From Marisediminicola senii (GTDB lineage: Bacteria > Actinomycetota > Actinomycetes > Actinomycetales > Microbacteriaceae), in NCBI RefSeq assembly GCF_011057645.1, contig NZ_JAALGE010000007.1:16034-80033 (forward strand): 64,000 bases of DNA, in the 5' to 3' direction. The notes below the pieces were generated by a model. It ran no database searches. It saw only the letters and a list, made by a program, of their open reading frames with translations, and was not told the DNA's origin. Below are positions 56,805 through 64,000 of the stretch, in pieces; the stretch's first letter is position 1, and each line of letters opens with the position of its first letter. A program made the position numbers and the translations under genes.

Positions 56805-59210
56805 TCAGGCACCCACGTACTCGGCGAGGTGCTGGCCGGTCAGCGTCGACCGCGCCGCCACCAGGTCGGCCGGGGTTCCCTCGAACACCACGGAACCGCC
56901 GTCACGACCGGCCCCGGGGCCGAGGTCGATGATCCAGTCCGCGTGCGCCATGACCGCCTGGTGGTGTTCCACGATGACGACCGAGGTGCCGGATGCCACG
57001 AGCCGGTCGAACAGGCCGAGCAGCTGTTCGACGTCTGCGAGATGCAGTCCCGTCGTCGGTTCGTCGAGAACGTAGATGTTGCCCTTCTCGGCCATCGCGA
57101 TGGCGAGCTTGAGGCGCTGCCGCTCTCCCCCGGACAGGGTGTTCAGGGGCTGCCCGAGCGTCAGGTAGCCGAGTCCGACGTCGACCAGCCTGGCCAGGAT
57201 GGCGTGCACGGCCGGCGTGCGCGCCTCCCCCGACTCGAAATGTTTCGCAGCGGCCGTGATCGACAGGGCGAGCACCTCGCTGATGTCGAGCCCGCCGAGG
57301 CGGTACTCCAGCACCGACGCGTCGAACCGGCGGCCCTCGCACACCTCGCAGGTGGTGGTGACGCTCGCCATCACGCCGAGGTCGGTGTCGATGACGCCGG
57401 CGCCCTTGCAATTGGGGCACGCGCCCTCGGAGTTCGCGCTGAACAGCGCGGGCTTCACACCGTTGGCCTTGGCGAATGCCTTGCGGATCGGCTCGAGCAT
57501 GCCGGTGTACGTCGCCGGGTTACTGCGCCGGGAGCCGCGGATCGCGCCCTGGTCGAGCATGATGACGCCCGCGCCGGCCGGGATGGAGCCGTGCACGAGC
57601 GAGCTCTTGCCCGAGCCGGCGACGCCGGTGAGCACCACCATCACGCCGAGCGGGATGTCGACGTCGACGTTCTGCAGGTTGTTCGCTGTCGCGCCGCGGA
57701 TCTCGAACGCGCCGGTGGGGGTGCGCACGGTCTGCTTCAGCTGCGCGCGGTAGCCGAAGTGTCGCCCGGTGAGGGTGTCACTCCCCCGCAGCCCGTCGAC
57801 GGTGCCCGCGAAGCAGATCGTGCCGCCCGCGGTGCCGGCGCCGGGGCCGAGGTCGATCACGTGGTCGGCGATCGCGATGGTCTCCGGCTTGTGCTCGACG
57901 ACGAGAACGGTGTTGCCCTTGTCGCGCAGCTGCAACAGCAGCAGGTTCATGCGCTGGATGTCGTGTGGGTGCAGGCCGATCGTCGGTTCGTCGAACACGT
58001 AGGTGACGTCGGTGAGCGACGAACTGAGGTGCCGGATCATCTTGGTGCGTTGCGCCTCGCCACCGGACAGGGTTCCCGCCGGTCGGTCGAGGGAGAGGTA
58101 TCCGAGCCCGATGTTCACGAATGAGTCGAGGGTGTGCTGGAGGGCCTCGAGGAGTGGCCCCACCGACGGTTCGTCGAGCCGACGCATCCACTCGGCCAGG
58201 TCGCTGATCTGCATCGCACACACATCGGCGATGCTCACGCCCGCGATGCGCGACGACCGGGCGGCGGCGCTCAGGCGGGTGCCCTCGCATTCCGGGCAGG
58301 TCGTGAAGGTGACCGCGCGGTCGACGAAGGCGCGGATGTGCGGCTGCATAGCCTCGCGGTCCTTCGACAGGAACGACTTCTGCACCTTGGGCACCAGGCC
58401 CTCGTAGGTCATGCCCATGTCGCCGACCTTGACCTTGATCGGCTCGCGGTAGAGAAAGTCGTGCAGCTCTTTCTCGGTGTAGTCGCGGATCGGCTTGTCG
58501 GCGTCGAGGAACCCGGACCCGATGAAGATGCGCACGCCCCAGCCGTCGACGGTGTACCCGGGGATGGTCATCGCGCCCTCGTTGAGCGACTTGCTGTCGT
58601 CGTAGAGCTGGGTGAGGTCGATGTCGTTGACCTTGCCCATGCCCTCGCAGCGCGGGCACATACCGCCGGTGACGCTGAAGCTGCGGCGCTCCTTGACGGT
58701 CTCGCCGCCGCGTTCCATGGTGACGGCGCCCGAGCCGGAGATGGATGCCACGTTGAACGAGAACGCCTGCGGTGAGCCGATCTGCGGCTCCCCCAGCCTG
58801 CTGAACAGGATGCGCAGCATGGCGTTCGCGTCGGTCGCGGTGCCGACCGTCGAGCGGGCGTTGGCGCCCATGCGCTCCTGGTCGACGATGATCGCGGTGG
58901 TCAGGCCGTCGAGCACGTCGACGTCCGGCCGCTGCTGGCCGGGCATGAACCCCTGCAGGAAGGCGCTGTAGGTCTCGTTGATCATGCGCTGCGACTCGGC
59001 GGCGACGGTACCGAACACGAGCGAGCTCTTGCCGGAGCCGGAGACCCCGGTGAACACCGTCAGGCGGCGTTTCGGAATCTCGACGCTGACGTTCTTGAGG
59101 TTGTTCTCCCTCGCCCCCTGAACGCGGATCAGGTCGTGGCTGTCTGCCACGTGCTGGACAGGGCGGGGTGTGGATGCCTCGGCGGCGGTCTCGGGCGTGG
59201 TGCTGGTCAT
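56805..59210 (-). CDS. UvrA-like ABC ATPase, short class (UvrA2/DrrC type)
   Basis: 801-aa twin-ABC protein, about 150 residues shorter than excision-repair UvrA. Two Walker A motifs (GVSGSGKSSLVFGT and GVAGSGKSSLVHGS), two signatures (LSGGEAQRTKM and LSGGERQRLKL) and zinc-finger cysteines (CPRCEGMGKV, CPECEGTRLS, CPNCKGAG, CEVCEGRRF) are present. The shortened N-terminal region between the first Walker A and the first zinc finger suggests loss of the UvrB-binding segment. Such proteins are associated with intercalator and antibiotic tolerance. The ATG at 59210 has GAGAGGA; the frame is open 76 codons earlier without homology. Confidence 0.9.
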   Translation of the reverse strand: MTSTTPETAAEASTPRPVQHVADSHDLIRVQGARENNLKNVSVEIPKRRLTVFTGVSGSGKSSLVFGTVAAESQRMINETYSAFLQGFMPGQQRPDVDVLDGLTTAIIVDQERMGANARSTVGTATDANAMLRILFSRLGEPQIGSPQAFSFNVASISGSGAVTMERGGETVKERRSFSVTGGMCPRCEGMGKVNDIDLTQLYDDSKSLNEGAMTIPGYTVDGWGVRIFIGSGFLDADKPIRDYTEKELHDFLYREPIKVKVGDMGMTYEGLVPKVQKSFLSKDREAMQPHIRAFVDRAVTFTTCPECEGTRLSAAARSSRIAGVSIADVCAMQISDLAEWMRRLDEPSVGPLLEALQHTLDSFVNIGLGYLSLDRPAGTLSGGEAQRTKMIRHLSSSLTDVTYVFDEPTIGLHPHDIQRMNLLLLQLRDKGNTVLVVEHKPETIAIADHVIDLGPGAGTAGGTICFAGTVDGLRGSDTLTGRHFGYRAQLKQTVRTPTGAFEIRGATANNLQNVDVDIPLGVMVVLTGVAGSGKSSLVHGSIPAGAGVIMLDQGAIRGSRRSNPATYTGMLEPIRKAFAKANGVKPALFSANSEGACPNCKGAGVIDTDLGVMASVTTTCEVCEGRRFDASVLEYRLGGLDISEVLALSITAAAKHFESGEARTPAVHAILARLVDVGLGYLTLGQPLNTLSGGERQRLKLAIAMAEKGNIYVLDEPTTGLHLADVEQLLGLFDRLVASGTSVVIVEHHQAVMAHADWIIDLGPGAGRDGGSVVFEGTPADLVAARSTLTGQHLAEYVGA

Positions 59211-59277
59211 GGGGCATCCTCTCTGCGGTGCTGCACGATACTGCGCCGCACGAGACCGCGCTGCGCGCCCCGGCGGG

Positions 59278-59688
59278 TCAGCCCGCCTGCTGGATGCGGA
59301 CCAGGTTGCCCGCGGGATCGCGCACGGCACAGTCACGAACACCATAGGGCTGGTCGGTCGGTTCCTGCACGATGTCGGCGTCGGTCGCCTGCAGCTGCTC
59401 GAACGTCGCATCGAGGTCGCTGGTGGCAAGCACGACACCGGCGTAGGTGCCCTTCGCCATCATCTCGGTGATCATGCGGCGCTCGTCGTCGGTGACGCCG
59501 GGGTCGGCCGCGGGTGGCTCGAGCACGATCGCAGTGCCGGGTTGGGCCGGGGGCCCGACCGTGAGCCACCGCATGCCGCCGTACCCGACGTCGTTGCGCA
59601 GCTCGAAACCGAGCACGTCGCGGTAGAACGACAGTGCGGCATCGGCATCGTCGTGCGGCAGGAAGCTGTACTGAATGGTGATGTCCAT
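59278..59688 (-). CDS. VOC-family (glyoxalase-like) protein
   Basis: 136-aa protein of the vicinal-oxygen-chelate fold, one beta-alpha-beta pair. It starts DITIQYSFLPHDDADAALSF and ends VRDCAVRDPAGNLVRIQQ. Ligand and enzyme activity are unknown; many such proteins bind toxic small molecules. The start at 59688 lies 5 bp after the AraC regulator, so the two form one transcript; the frame extends 26 codons upstream into that gene. Confidence 0.87.
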   Translation of the reverse strand: MDITIQYSFLPHDDADAALSFYRDVLGFELRNDVGYGGMRWLTVGPPAQPGTAIVLEPPAADPGVTDDERRMITEMMAKGTYAGVVLATSDLDATFEQLQATDADIVQEPTDQPYGVRDCAVRDPAGNLVRIQQAG

Positions 59689-59693
59689 GCCGG

Positions 59694-60143
59694 TCACGCT
59701 ACGTGCGGCGTCGCGGGTCGCGCTTCTCCGTTCCTGACCGGTCGGGTCACCCGCTTGCTCACGCACGATGGCAGGCCCGCCGTCTCGGTGCTCACCCTGC
59801 GCCGGAACTCCCGCGGGGACTCGCCGACGAGTTCGCGAAAACGCGAACTGAAGGTGCCCCGCGACGAGAACCCGACCGCCACGCAGACGTCGGTGACGCT
59901 CAGCTCCCCCTGGCGCAGCATCGCCATCGCGCGCTCGATGCGTCGGGTCATCAGGTACCGGTACGGCGGCTCGCCGTAGGCGGCGTGGAACTGCCGGCTG
60001 AGGTGGCCGGCCGACAGGTGCACGCCCCGCGCGAGGCCCTCGACGTCGAGCGACTGCGCGAAGTCGCGGTCGATGCGGTCACGCACCCTGCGCAGGAGCA
60101 CGAGCTCCCGCAGGTGCTCCTCCTGGGTCGCTCTACCGGTCAC
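59694..60143 (-). CDS. Short AraC-family transcriptional regulator
   Basis: 149-aa protein consisting almost only of the AraC double helix-turn-helix (LARGVHLSAGHLSRQFHAAY and VTDVCVAVGFSSRGTFSSRF, ending GESPREFRRR) plus an arginine-rich tail. There is no ligand-binding domain. Pairing with a VOC gene directly downstream is common and suggests that it controls that gene. The GTG at 60143 lies 9 bp after the UPF0303 stop. Confidence 0.9.
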   Translation of the reverse strand: MTGRATQEEHLRELVLLRRVRDRIDRDFAQSLDVEGLARGVHLSAGHLSRQFHAAYGEPPYRYLMTRRIERAMAMLRQGELSVTDVCVAVGFSSRGTFSSRFRELVGESPREFRRRVSTETAGLPSCVSKRVTRPVRNGEARPATPHVA

Positions 60144-60152
60144 GCGCGAATA

Positions 60153-60665
60153 CTACTGCGCGAGGAACGCCTCCACGCCCTCTATCGCGAGGGCGTGGTC
60201 GTCGGCCTGCGGCAGGCCGGACACCGTGACGGTGCCGACGACGCCGACGTCGATCACCGTGATCGGGAACGCTCCCCCGTGGCCGGCGAGGCGCGCGGGG
60301 TCGATCCACGGTGCCTCCTCGAAGCTGTGACCGCCTCGCGCGGCACGCAGCCCGACCAGGTAGGAGCTGACGCCGAATTCACGCACCGTGCTGGTCTTGC
60401 GCCGGATCCACACGTCGTTGTGCGCGGCGGTTCCCGGCATCGCGGCATGGAACAGCTGCTGCTCGCCGCGGGTGATGTCGATGGTGACCGGCAGGCCGCG
60501 GTCGATCGCGAGCTCGACGAGGATACTGCCGAGGGCCCACGCGTCGTCGTTGCGGAACCGGGTGAAGACCAGTCGCGCCTCCTGCTCCTCGATCGACGCG
60601 ATGGCGCGGTCCAGCCCGGCGGTGTCGGTGCTGCCGTCGTCGGTGCCGCGAACGCTGTCTGTCAT
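60153..60665 (-). CDS. UPF0303 / haem-degrading-domain protein
   Basis: 170-aa protein of the UPF0303 (HbpS/GlcG-like fold) family. Family blocks are AWALGSILVELA, LPVTIDITRGEQQLF, PGTAAHNDVWIRRK and GGAFPI. Biochemical role is not settled. Start ATG 60665 overlaps the NUDIX stop as ATGA. The frame is open 35 codons upstream in arginine-rich nonsense. Confidence 0.85.
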   Translation of the reverse strand: MTDSVRGTDDGSTDTAGLDRAIASIEEQEARLVFTRFRNDDAWALGSILVELAIDRGLPVTIDITRGEQQLFHAAMPGTAAHNDVWIRRKTSTVREFGVSSYLVGLRAARGGHSFEEAPWIDPARLAGHGGAFPITVIDVGVVGTVTVSGLPQADDHALAIEGVEAFLAQ

Positions 60666-61123
60666 GGGGTCGGTCCTCCGGTGGGGGTGATGACGCGGGC
60701 CACGACGTCGGCGAGCGCGGGTGGGTCGATGGGGTCGGTGGCGGCGCGCAGGTCGTCGAGTGTCCACCACCGGTGCTCGAGCACGTCGACCTGTTCCGAC
60801 GGCGTCCAGTTCAGCGACGACGGGGTGAACGCCATGGTGCGCACCAGGTAGTACTCCGCGTGGCCGGTGTCGTGGTCGCCCCCGGTGTACGCGACGTCGA
60901 AGTCATACGACCAGACGGGCTCGCCGAGGTCGTCGACGACCATGCCGGTTTCTTCGAACAGCTCGCGGCAGGCGGCCTCGTGGTGGGTCTCGCCAGGGTC
61001 GACCCCGCCACCCGGAGTGATCCACCGGGTGCCCTGCTCGGGAAACCCCACCGTATAGAACATCAGCACCCGGTCGGACTCGTCGAGCACCAGGATGCGG
61101 GAGGTCAGGCGGTGCCGCGACAT
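60662..61123 (-). CDS. NUDIX hydrolase
   Basis: 153-aa pyrophosphohydrolase. The Nudix box runs from GGGVDPGE to RELFEETGM with all catalytic glutamates. ILVLDESDRVLMFY and RWITPGGG precede it. Substrate unknown. The ATG at 61123 is chosen because the family begins there; the longer frame overlaps the SDR gene. It starts 7 bp after the SDR stop. Confidence 0.92.
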   Translation of the reverse strand: MSRHRLTSRILVLDESDRVLMFYTVGFPEQGTRWITPGGGVDPGETHHEAACRELFEETGMVVDDLGEPVWSYDFDVAYTGGDHDTGHAEYYLVRTMAFTPSSLNWTPSEQVDVLEHRWWTLDDLRAATDPIDPPALADVVARVITPTGGPTP

Positions 61124-61130
61124 GGCCCCG

Positions 61131-61907
61131 TCACTCCCCCGCGAAGTCCGAGACGTCGCCGACATACCGGGTGTTGTTCTCCGGTACCGGCTCCACCACG
61201 GCGGCGGCGACTTCTGCGGCGAATTCCGCCACGTTGTAGAGGCGGCCGGCGGCATCCTTCCGCGCACTGATCGCACCGGGATTCGCGCGTTCGAGCAGTG
61301 TCGCGGTGATGGTGCCCTCGATCATGTCGCCGGAGACGACGACGAAGCTGACACCCGCGGCCTCGAGCTCGGGGACGCGGTCGCGCAGGGCGTCTTCGCC
61401 CGCACGCTTGCTGAGCGCCACCGGCACGTACTCGGGCATGGTCTCGGTGGTACGGATGAAGTGCGCCTGGTGGCTGGTGACGAACACCACGCGGGCACCG
61501 GGGGCGAGCAGCGGGAGCGCCGCGGTGAGCAGTGCCGTCTGGGCGTCGCGGTTGAGCTGCATGGCGTAGTCGGCGGCCATACCGGATTCCATGCCGCCCG
61601 AGGCGTTCATCACGAGGATGTCGAGCCCGCCCCACGCGTCGTCGATGGTGGAGAACAGCCGGGCGACGGAGTCGGGGTCGGTGAGGTCGGCGCCGACCGC
61701 GATGGCCGTGCCCCCCGCGGCCTCGATGCTCGCGACGAGCTTGTCTGCCCGCGCCGCCTTGTTGCGGTAGTTGATGACGACGCTCGCACCCGCCGCGGCG
61801 AGGAGTGTTGCGGTGTCGGCTCCGATGCCGCGCGAGGAGCCCGTGACGAGGGCGCGCTTGCCGGCGAGGGACCCGGGGGCGATGGCGTTGTTCTGGTTCG
61901 TGTTCAC
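61131..61907 (-). CDS. Short-chain dehydrogenase/reductase, atypical catalytic motif
   Basis: 258-aa Rossmann-fold oxidoreductase with TGSSRGIG at 22-29 and the NASGG segment near 101-105 (NNAG position). The usual Tyr-x3-Lys is replaced by Y160-VPVALS-K167, a spacing shared by a subset of SDRs, so activity is uncertain. The GTG at 61907 has a TAGGGT box 8 nt upstream; the open frame continues 36 codons into non-family sequence. It leads the SDR-NUDIX-UPF0303-AraC-VOC run. Confidence 0.88.
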   Translation of the reverse strand: MNTNQNNAIAPGSLAGKRALVTGSSRGIGADTATLLAAAGASVVINYRNKAARADKLVASIEAAGGTAIAVGADLTDPDSVARLFSTIDDAWGGLDILVMNASGGMESGMAADYAMQLNRDAQTALLTAALPLLAPGARVVFVTSHQAHFIRTTETMPEYVPVALSKRAGEDALRDRVPELEAAGVSFVVVSGDMIEGTITATLLERANPGAISARKDAAGRLYNVAEFAAEVAAAVVEPVPENNTRYVGDVSDFAGE

Positions 61908-61915
61908 GGCAACCG

Positions 61916-61921
61916 ACCCTA
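61916..61921 (-). promoter_or_regulatory. -10 box of the SDR operon
   Basis: TAGGGT on the minus strand ends 8 nt before the GTG at 61907, again close to leaderless spacing. Confidence 0.4.
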
Positions 61922-62008
61922 GCAACTCGCTCCCGGTATCGAATCCTCCCGTTGCCGGCGGGCGGTCCGGTGGTATTTTCAACTCAACTACCGAAGAGGG
62001 TGTTGCCG

Positions 62009-62482
62009 ATGACATTCGACCTGGCGGACTATCTCTGGATCGTCTGGCTCGTGTTCATTCTCGTCGCCGTGATCATCGAGCTCCTCACCCTCGAGTTCAC
62101 GTTCCTGATGATCTCGGTCGGTAGCCTCGGGGGCCTCGCCGCCAACCTGCTCGGCGCGGACTGGTGGGTTCAGATCGTGGTCGCCGCGCTGCTGTCGGTC
62201 GCCCTGCTCGTGACCATCCGGCCCCTGTTGCTGCGGTTGATGCGCACGGGCGGGGACCCGACACCGAGCAACGTGGCCGCCCTCATCGGATTGAGCGGCC
62301 GCACGGTCGTGCCGCTCGGTGCTAATGGCGGGCTGGTGCGCCTCGCCAACGGGGAGACCTGGACCGCCCGCATCGACGGCGGCTCCCCCACCCAGTCGCT
62401 CGACGACGGCGAGAGCGTGACCGTCGTCTCCATCGAGGGGTCGACGGCCGTCGTCATCCCCAGTGAAAGGACCACGCCATGA
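62009..62482 (+). CDS. NfeD-like membrane protein
   Basis: 157-aa protein with two or three N-terminal helices (about 9-32, 36-50, 54-72) and a C-terminal OB fold (LSGRTVVPLGANGGLVRLAN, then ESVTVVSIEGSTAVV). NfeD proteins work with SPFH/stomatin proteins in membrane microdomains. GAAGAGGG precedes the ATG; the frame is open 19 codons earlier. ATGA overlap with the SPFH gene supports partnership. Confidence 0.92.
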   Translation: MTFDLADYLWIVWLVFILVAVIIELLTLEFTFLMISVGSLGGLAANLLGADWWVQIVVAALLSVALLVTIRPLLLRLMRTGGDPTPSNVAALIGLSGRTVVPLGANGGLVRLANGETWTARIDGGSPTQSLDDGESVTVVSIEGSTAVVIPSERTTP

Positions 62483-63486
62483 ACACCGCCGGCGACCTGA
62501 TCGGACAGCTCTTCATCCTCGCCCTCGTCGTCGTGCTGGTGGTGTTCGTCGTGGTCGTGCTGATCCGGGCGATCCGCATCATCCCGCAGGCGACCGCCGG
62601 TGTCGTCGAACGCCTCGGCAAGTACCACAAGACCCTCATGCCCGGCCTCAACCTGCTGGTGCCGTTCGTCGACCGCGTGCGGCCGCTCATCGATATGCGC
62701 GAGCAGGTGGTCTCCTTTCCCCCGCAGCCGGTGATCACCGAAGACAACCTCGTCGTGTCGATCGACACGGTCGTCTACTTTCAGGTGACGGATGCGCGTG
62801 CCGCGACCTACGAGATCGCGAACTACCTCGGCGCGGTGGAGCAACTGACGGTGACGACGCTGCGTAACGTGGTCGGCGGGCTCAACCTCGAGGAAGCCCT
62901 CACCAGCCGCGACAACATCAACGGGCAGTTGCGGATCGTTCTCGACGAGGCGACCGGCAAGTGGGGTATCCGCGTCGGGCGCGTCGAGCTCAAGGCCATC
63001 GACCCGCCGGTCTCGATCAAGGACTCCATGGAGAAGCAGATGCGCGCCGAGCGCGACCGCCGCGCGGTGATCCTCACCGCCGAGGGCACCAAGCAGTCCG
63101 CGATCCTCACCGCGGAGGGCGCACGGCAGGCCGCGATCCTCTCGGCGGAGGGTGATGCACGGGCCGCGGTGCTGCGCGCCGAGGGCGAGGCGCAGGCCAT
63201 CACGACCGTGTTCGGCGCGATCCACTCCGGTGACCCCGACGGTCCGCTGCTGGCCTACCAATACCTGCAGACCCTGCCGAAGCTCGCCGAGGGGCAGTCC
63301 AACAAGCTGTGGATCATCCCCTCCGAGCTCACCGAGGCGCTCAAGACCGTCGGCAGGGGTTTCGGAGGAGCGGGGATGGATGCCACGGCGCCGGCCGCCC
63401 CGGCAGGCAGTGCGCCGCCCGCCACGCCGCCCACTCCCCCGGGCCTCGCGGATGCCCCGCCGCGGCCGCCCGTGGCCACGGCATGA
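62479..63486 (+). CDS. SPFH/stomatin-family protein
   Basis: 335-aa membrane-microdomain scaffold. One N-terminal helix (about 8-30) is followed by the band-7 domain (IIPQATAGVVERLGKYHKTL, PVITEDNLVVSIDTVVYFQV, RVELKAIDPP). Residues about 195-240 form an 11-residue repeat coiled coil: ILTAEGTKQSA, ILTAEGARQAA, ILSAEGDARAA, VLRAEGEAQAI. The C-terminal tail is Pro/Ala-rich. It is coupled to NfeD upstream and to the GDPD gene downstream by ATGA overlaps. Confidence 0.94.
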   Translation: MNTAGDLIGQLFILALVVVLVVFVVVVLIRAIRIIPQATAGVVERLGKYHKTLMPGLNLLVPFVDRVRPLIDMREQVVSFPPQPVITEDNLVVSIDTVVYFQVTDARAATYEIANYLGAVEQLTVTTLRNVVGGLNLEEALTSRDNINGQLRIVLDEATGKWGIRVGRVELKAIDPPVSIKDSMEKQMRAERDRRAVILTAEGTKQSAILTAEGARQAAILSAEGDARAAVLRAEGEAQAITTVFGAIHSGDPDGPLLAYQYLQTLPKLAEGQSNKLWIIPSELTEALKTVGRGFGGAGMDATAPAAPAGSAPPATPPTPPGLADAPPRPPVATA

Positions 63487-63943
63487 CGGTCGCCGCGGCA
63501 TCCACTTTCTTCTCGCCACCGTCGCCCCGCATCCTCGCACACCGCGGCCTCGCGCTGGACGCCCCGGAGAACACCCTCGCCGCGTTCGCCGCCGCCGCCG
63601 ACCTCGGGGTGCAGAATGTCGAGACCGACGTGCACGCGACCGCCGACGGCATCGCCGTGATCAGCCACGACGCCGACCTCGCGAGGGTCGCCAGAGATCC
63701 GCGGCCGGTGAGCGAGCTCACCATGGCGCAGCTACGGGAGGTCGACCTCGGAGGCGGGCAGGGCTATTGCAGCCTCAGCGAGGCGCTCGGGGTGTTTCCG
63801 TGGCTGCGGTTCAACATCGACGTCAAGTCCGACGACGCGGTCGACCCCACGGTGGAGGCGATCCTTTCGGCGGGTGCCCTCGACCGGGTGCTGGTCACCT
63901 CGTTCAGCGAGAGACGACGTACAGCCGCCACTCGCCAGCCCCC
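63483..63943 (+). CDS. Glycerophosphodiester phosphodiesterase, cut by adapter sequence
   Basis: N-terminal ~154 residues of a GDPD enzyme that hydrolyses glycerophosphodiesters. RILAHRGLALDAPENTLAAF, ETDVHATADGIAVISHD and LRFNIDVKSDD carry the catalytic His pair and metal-binding acids. The true reading ends near 63943 (RVLVTSFSERRR region); from 63942 the DNA is sequencing adapter, and the frame that continues to 63983 is artificial. A complete enzyme would be about 240-260 aa, so roughly 40 percent is missing. Start ATG overlaps the SPFH stop. Confidence 0.85.
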
Positions 63944-64000
63944 TTCTCTTATACCCATCTCCGAGCCCACGAGACGCTCATGAATCTCGTATGCCGGCTT
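63942..64000. other. Illumina Nextera i7 adapter (non-genomic)
   Basis: 63945-63975 matches the Nextera transposase read-2 adapter (tctcttatac...cgagac) with one mismatch at 63955. 63976-63983 is gctcatga, an 8-base i7 index (as I recall, N714). 63984-64000 matches the start of the P7 flow-cell segment (atctcgtatgccg...) with one mismatch at 63996. 63942-63944 partly fit the first adapter bases. This is untrimmed library sequence at a contig end. Confidence 0.97.

Noticed and set aside
63944..63983. A real C-terminus of the GDPD protein reading into SLIPISEPTRRS
   Set aside because: These codons are translated Illumina adapter, not genomic DNA.

Overview
The window is a contiguous stretch of a high-GC actinobacterial chromosome. 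The mraZ-rsmH-ftsL-ftsI-murE-murF-mraY-murD-ftsW-murG-murC-ftsQ-ftsZ cluster is followed by yggS, sepF, yggT and divIVA. An actinobacterial cytochrome bcc/aa3 branch (ctaC-D-F and ctaE-qcrC-A-B), a PASTA kinase next to an Rv2175c-type protein, and several actinobacterial DUF families fit Micrococcales, most likely Microbacteriaceae. No rRNA, tRNA, CRISPR array, prophage or insertion sequence was found.

Layout. 1-7 kb: class II DAHP synthase, PknL-like kinase, a secreted LysM hydrolase, Rv2175c-like DNA-binding protein, polyprenyl synthase and DUF3040 protein, ending in twin intrinsic terminators. 7.2-26.9 kb: MraZ-box promoter and the division/cell-wall cluster, mostly coupled by ATGA/GTGA overlaps, then lspA and rluD. 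27-36 kb: housekeeping genes dnaE, hisD, nrdR, pyrD, an M20 peptidase and erpA. 36.3-46 kb: the two convergent respiratory operons, with an island of damaged genes between them (an alpha/beta-hydrolase pseudogene and a 5'-eroded MFS exporter) bounded by two hairpins. 46-52 kb: trpD, glycerol uptake and kinase genes (glpF, glpK), and divergent dhaKLM. 52-62 kb: small accessory enzymes and membrane proteins, a shortened UvrA-like ABC ATPase, and an SDR-NUDIX-UPF0303-AraC-VOC run. 62-63.9 kb: NfeD, SPFH and a truncated GDPD gene.

Main points for a second look. (1) The gene in the murF position is an intact 337-codon frame that keeps the MurF C-terminal domain but lacks the substrate domain, the ATP P-loop and the normal active-site residues, so it cannot be an ordinary MurF. 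(2) The last ~59 bases are not genomic: they match an Illumina Nextera i7 adapter with index, so the contig ends in untrimmed adapter and the GDPD gene is cut artificially. (3) About ten genes have a TANNNT -10 box only 6-9 nt before the start codon, a leaderless-mRNA geometry that also decides several starts. (4) Three MraZ boxes on a 10-bp period lie in the mraZ leader. (5) The cox/qcr junction holds two decaying genes.
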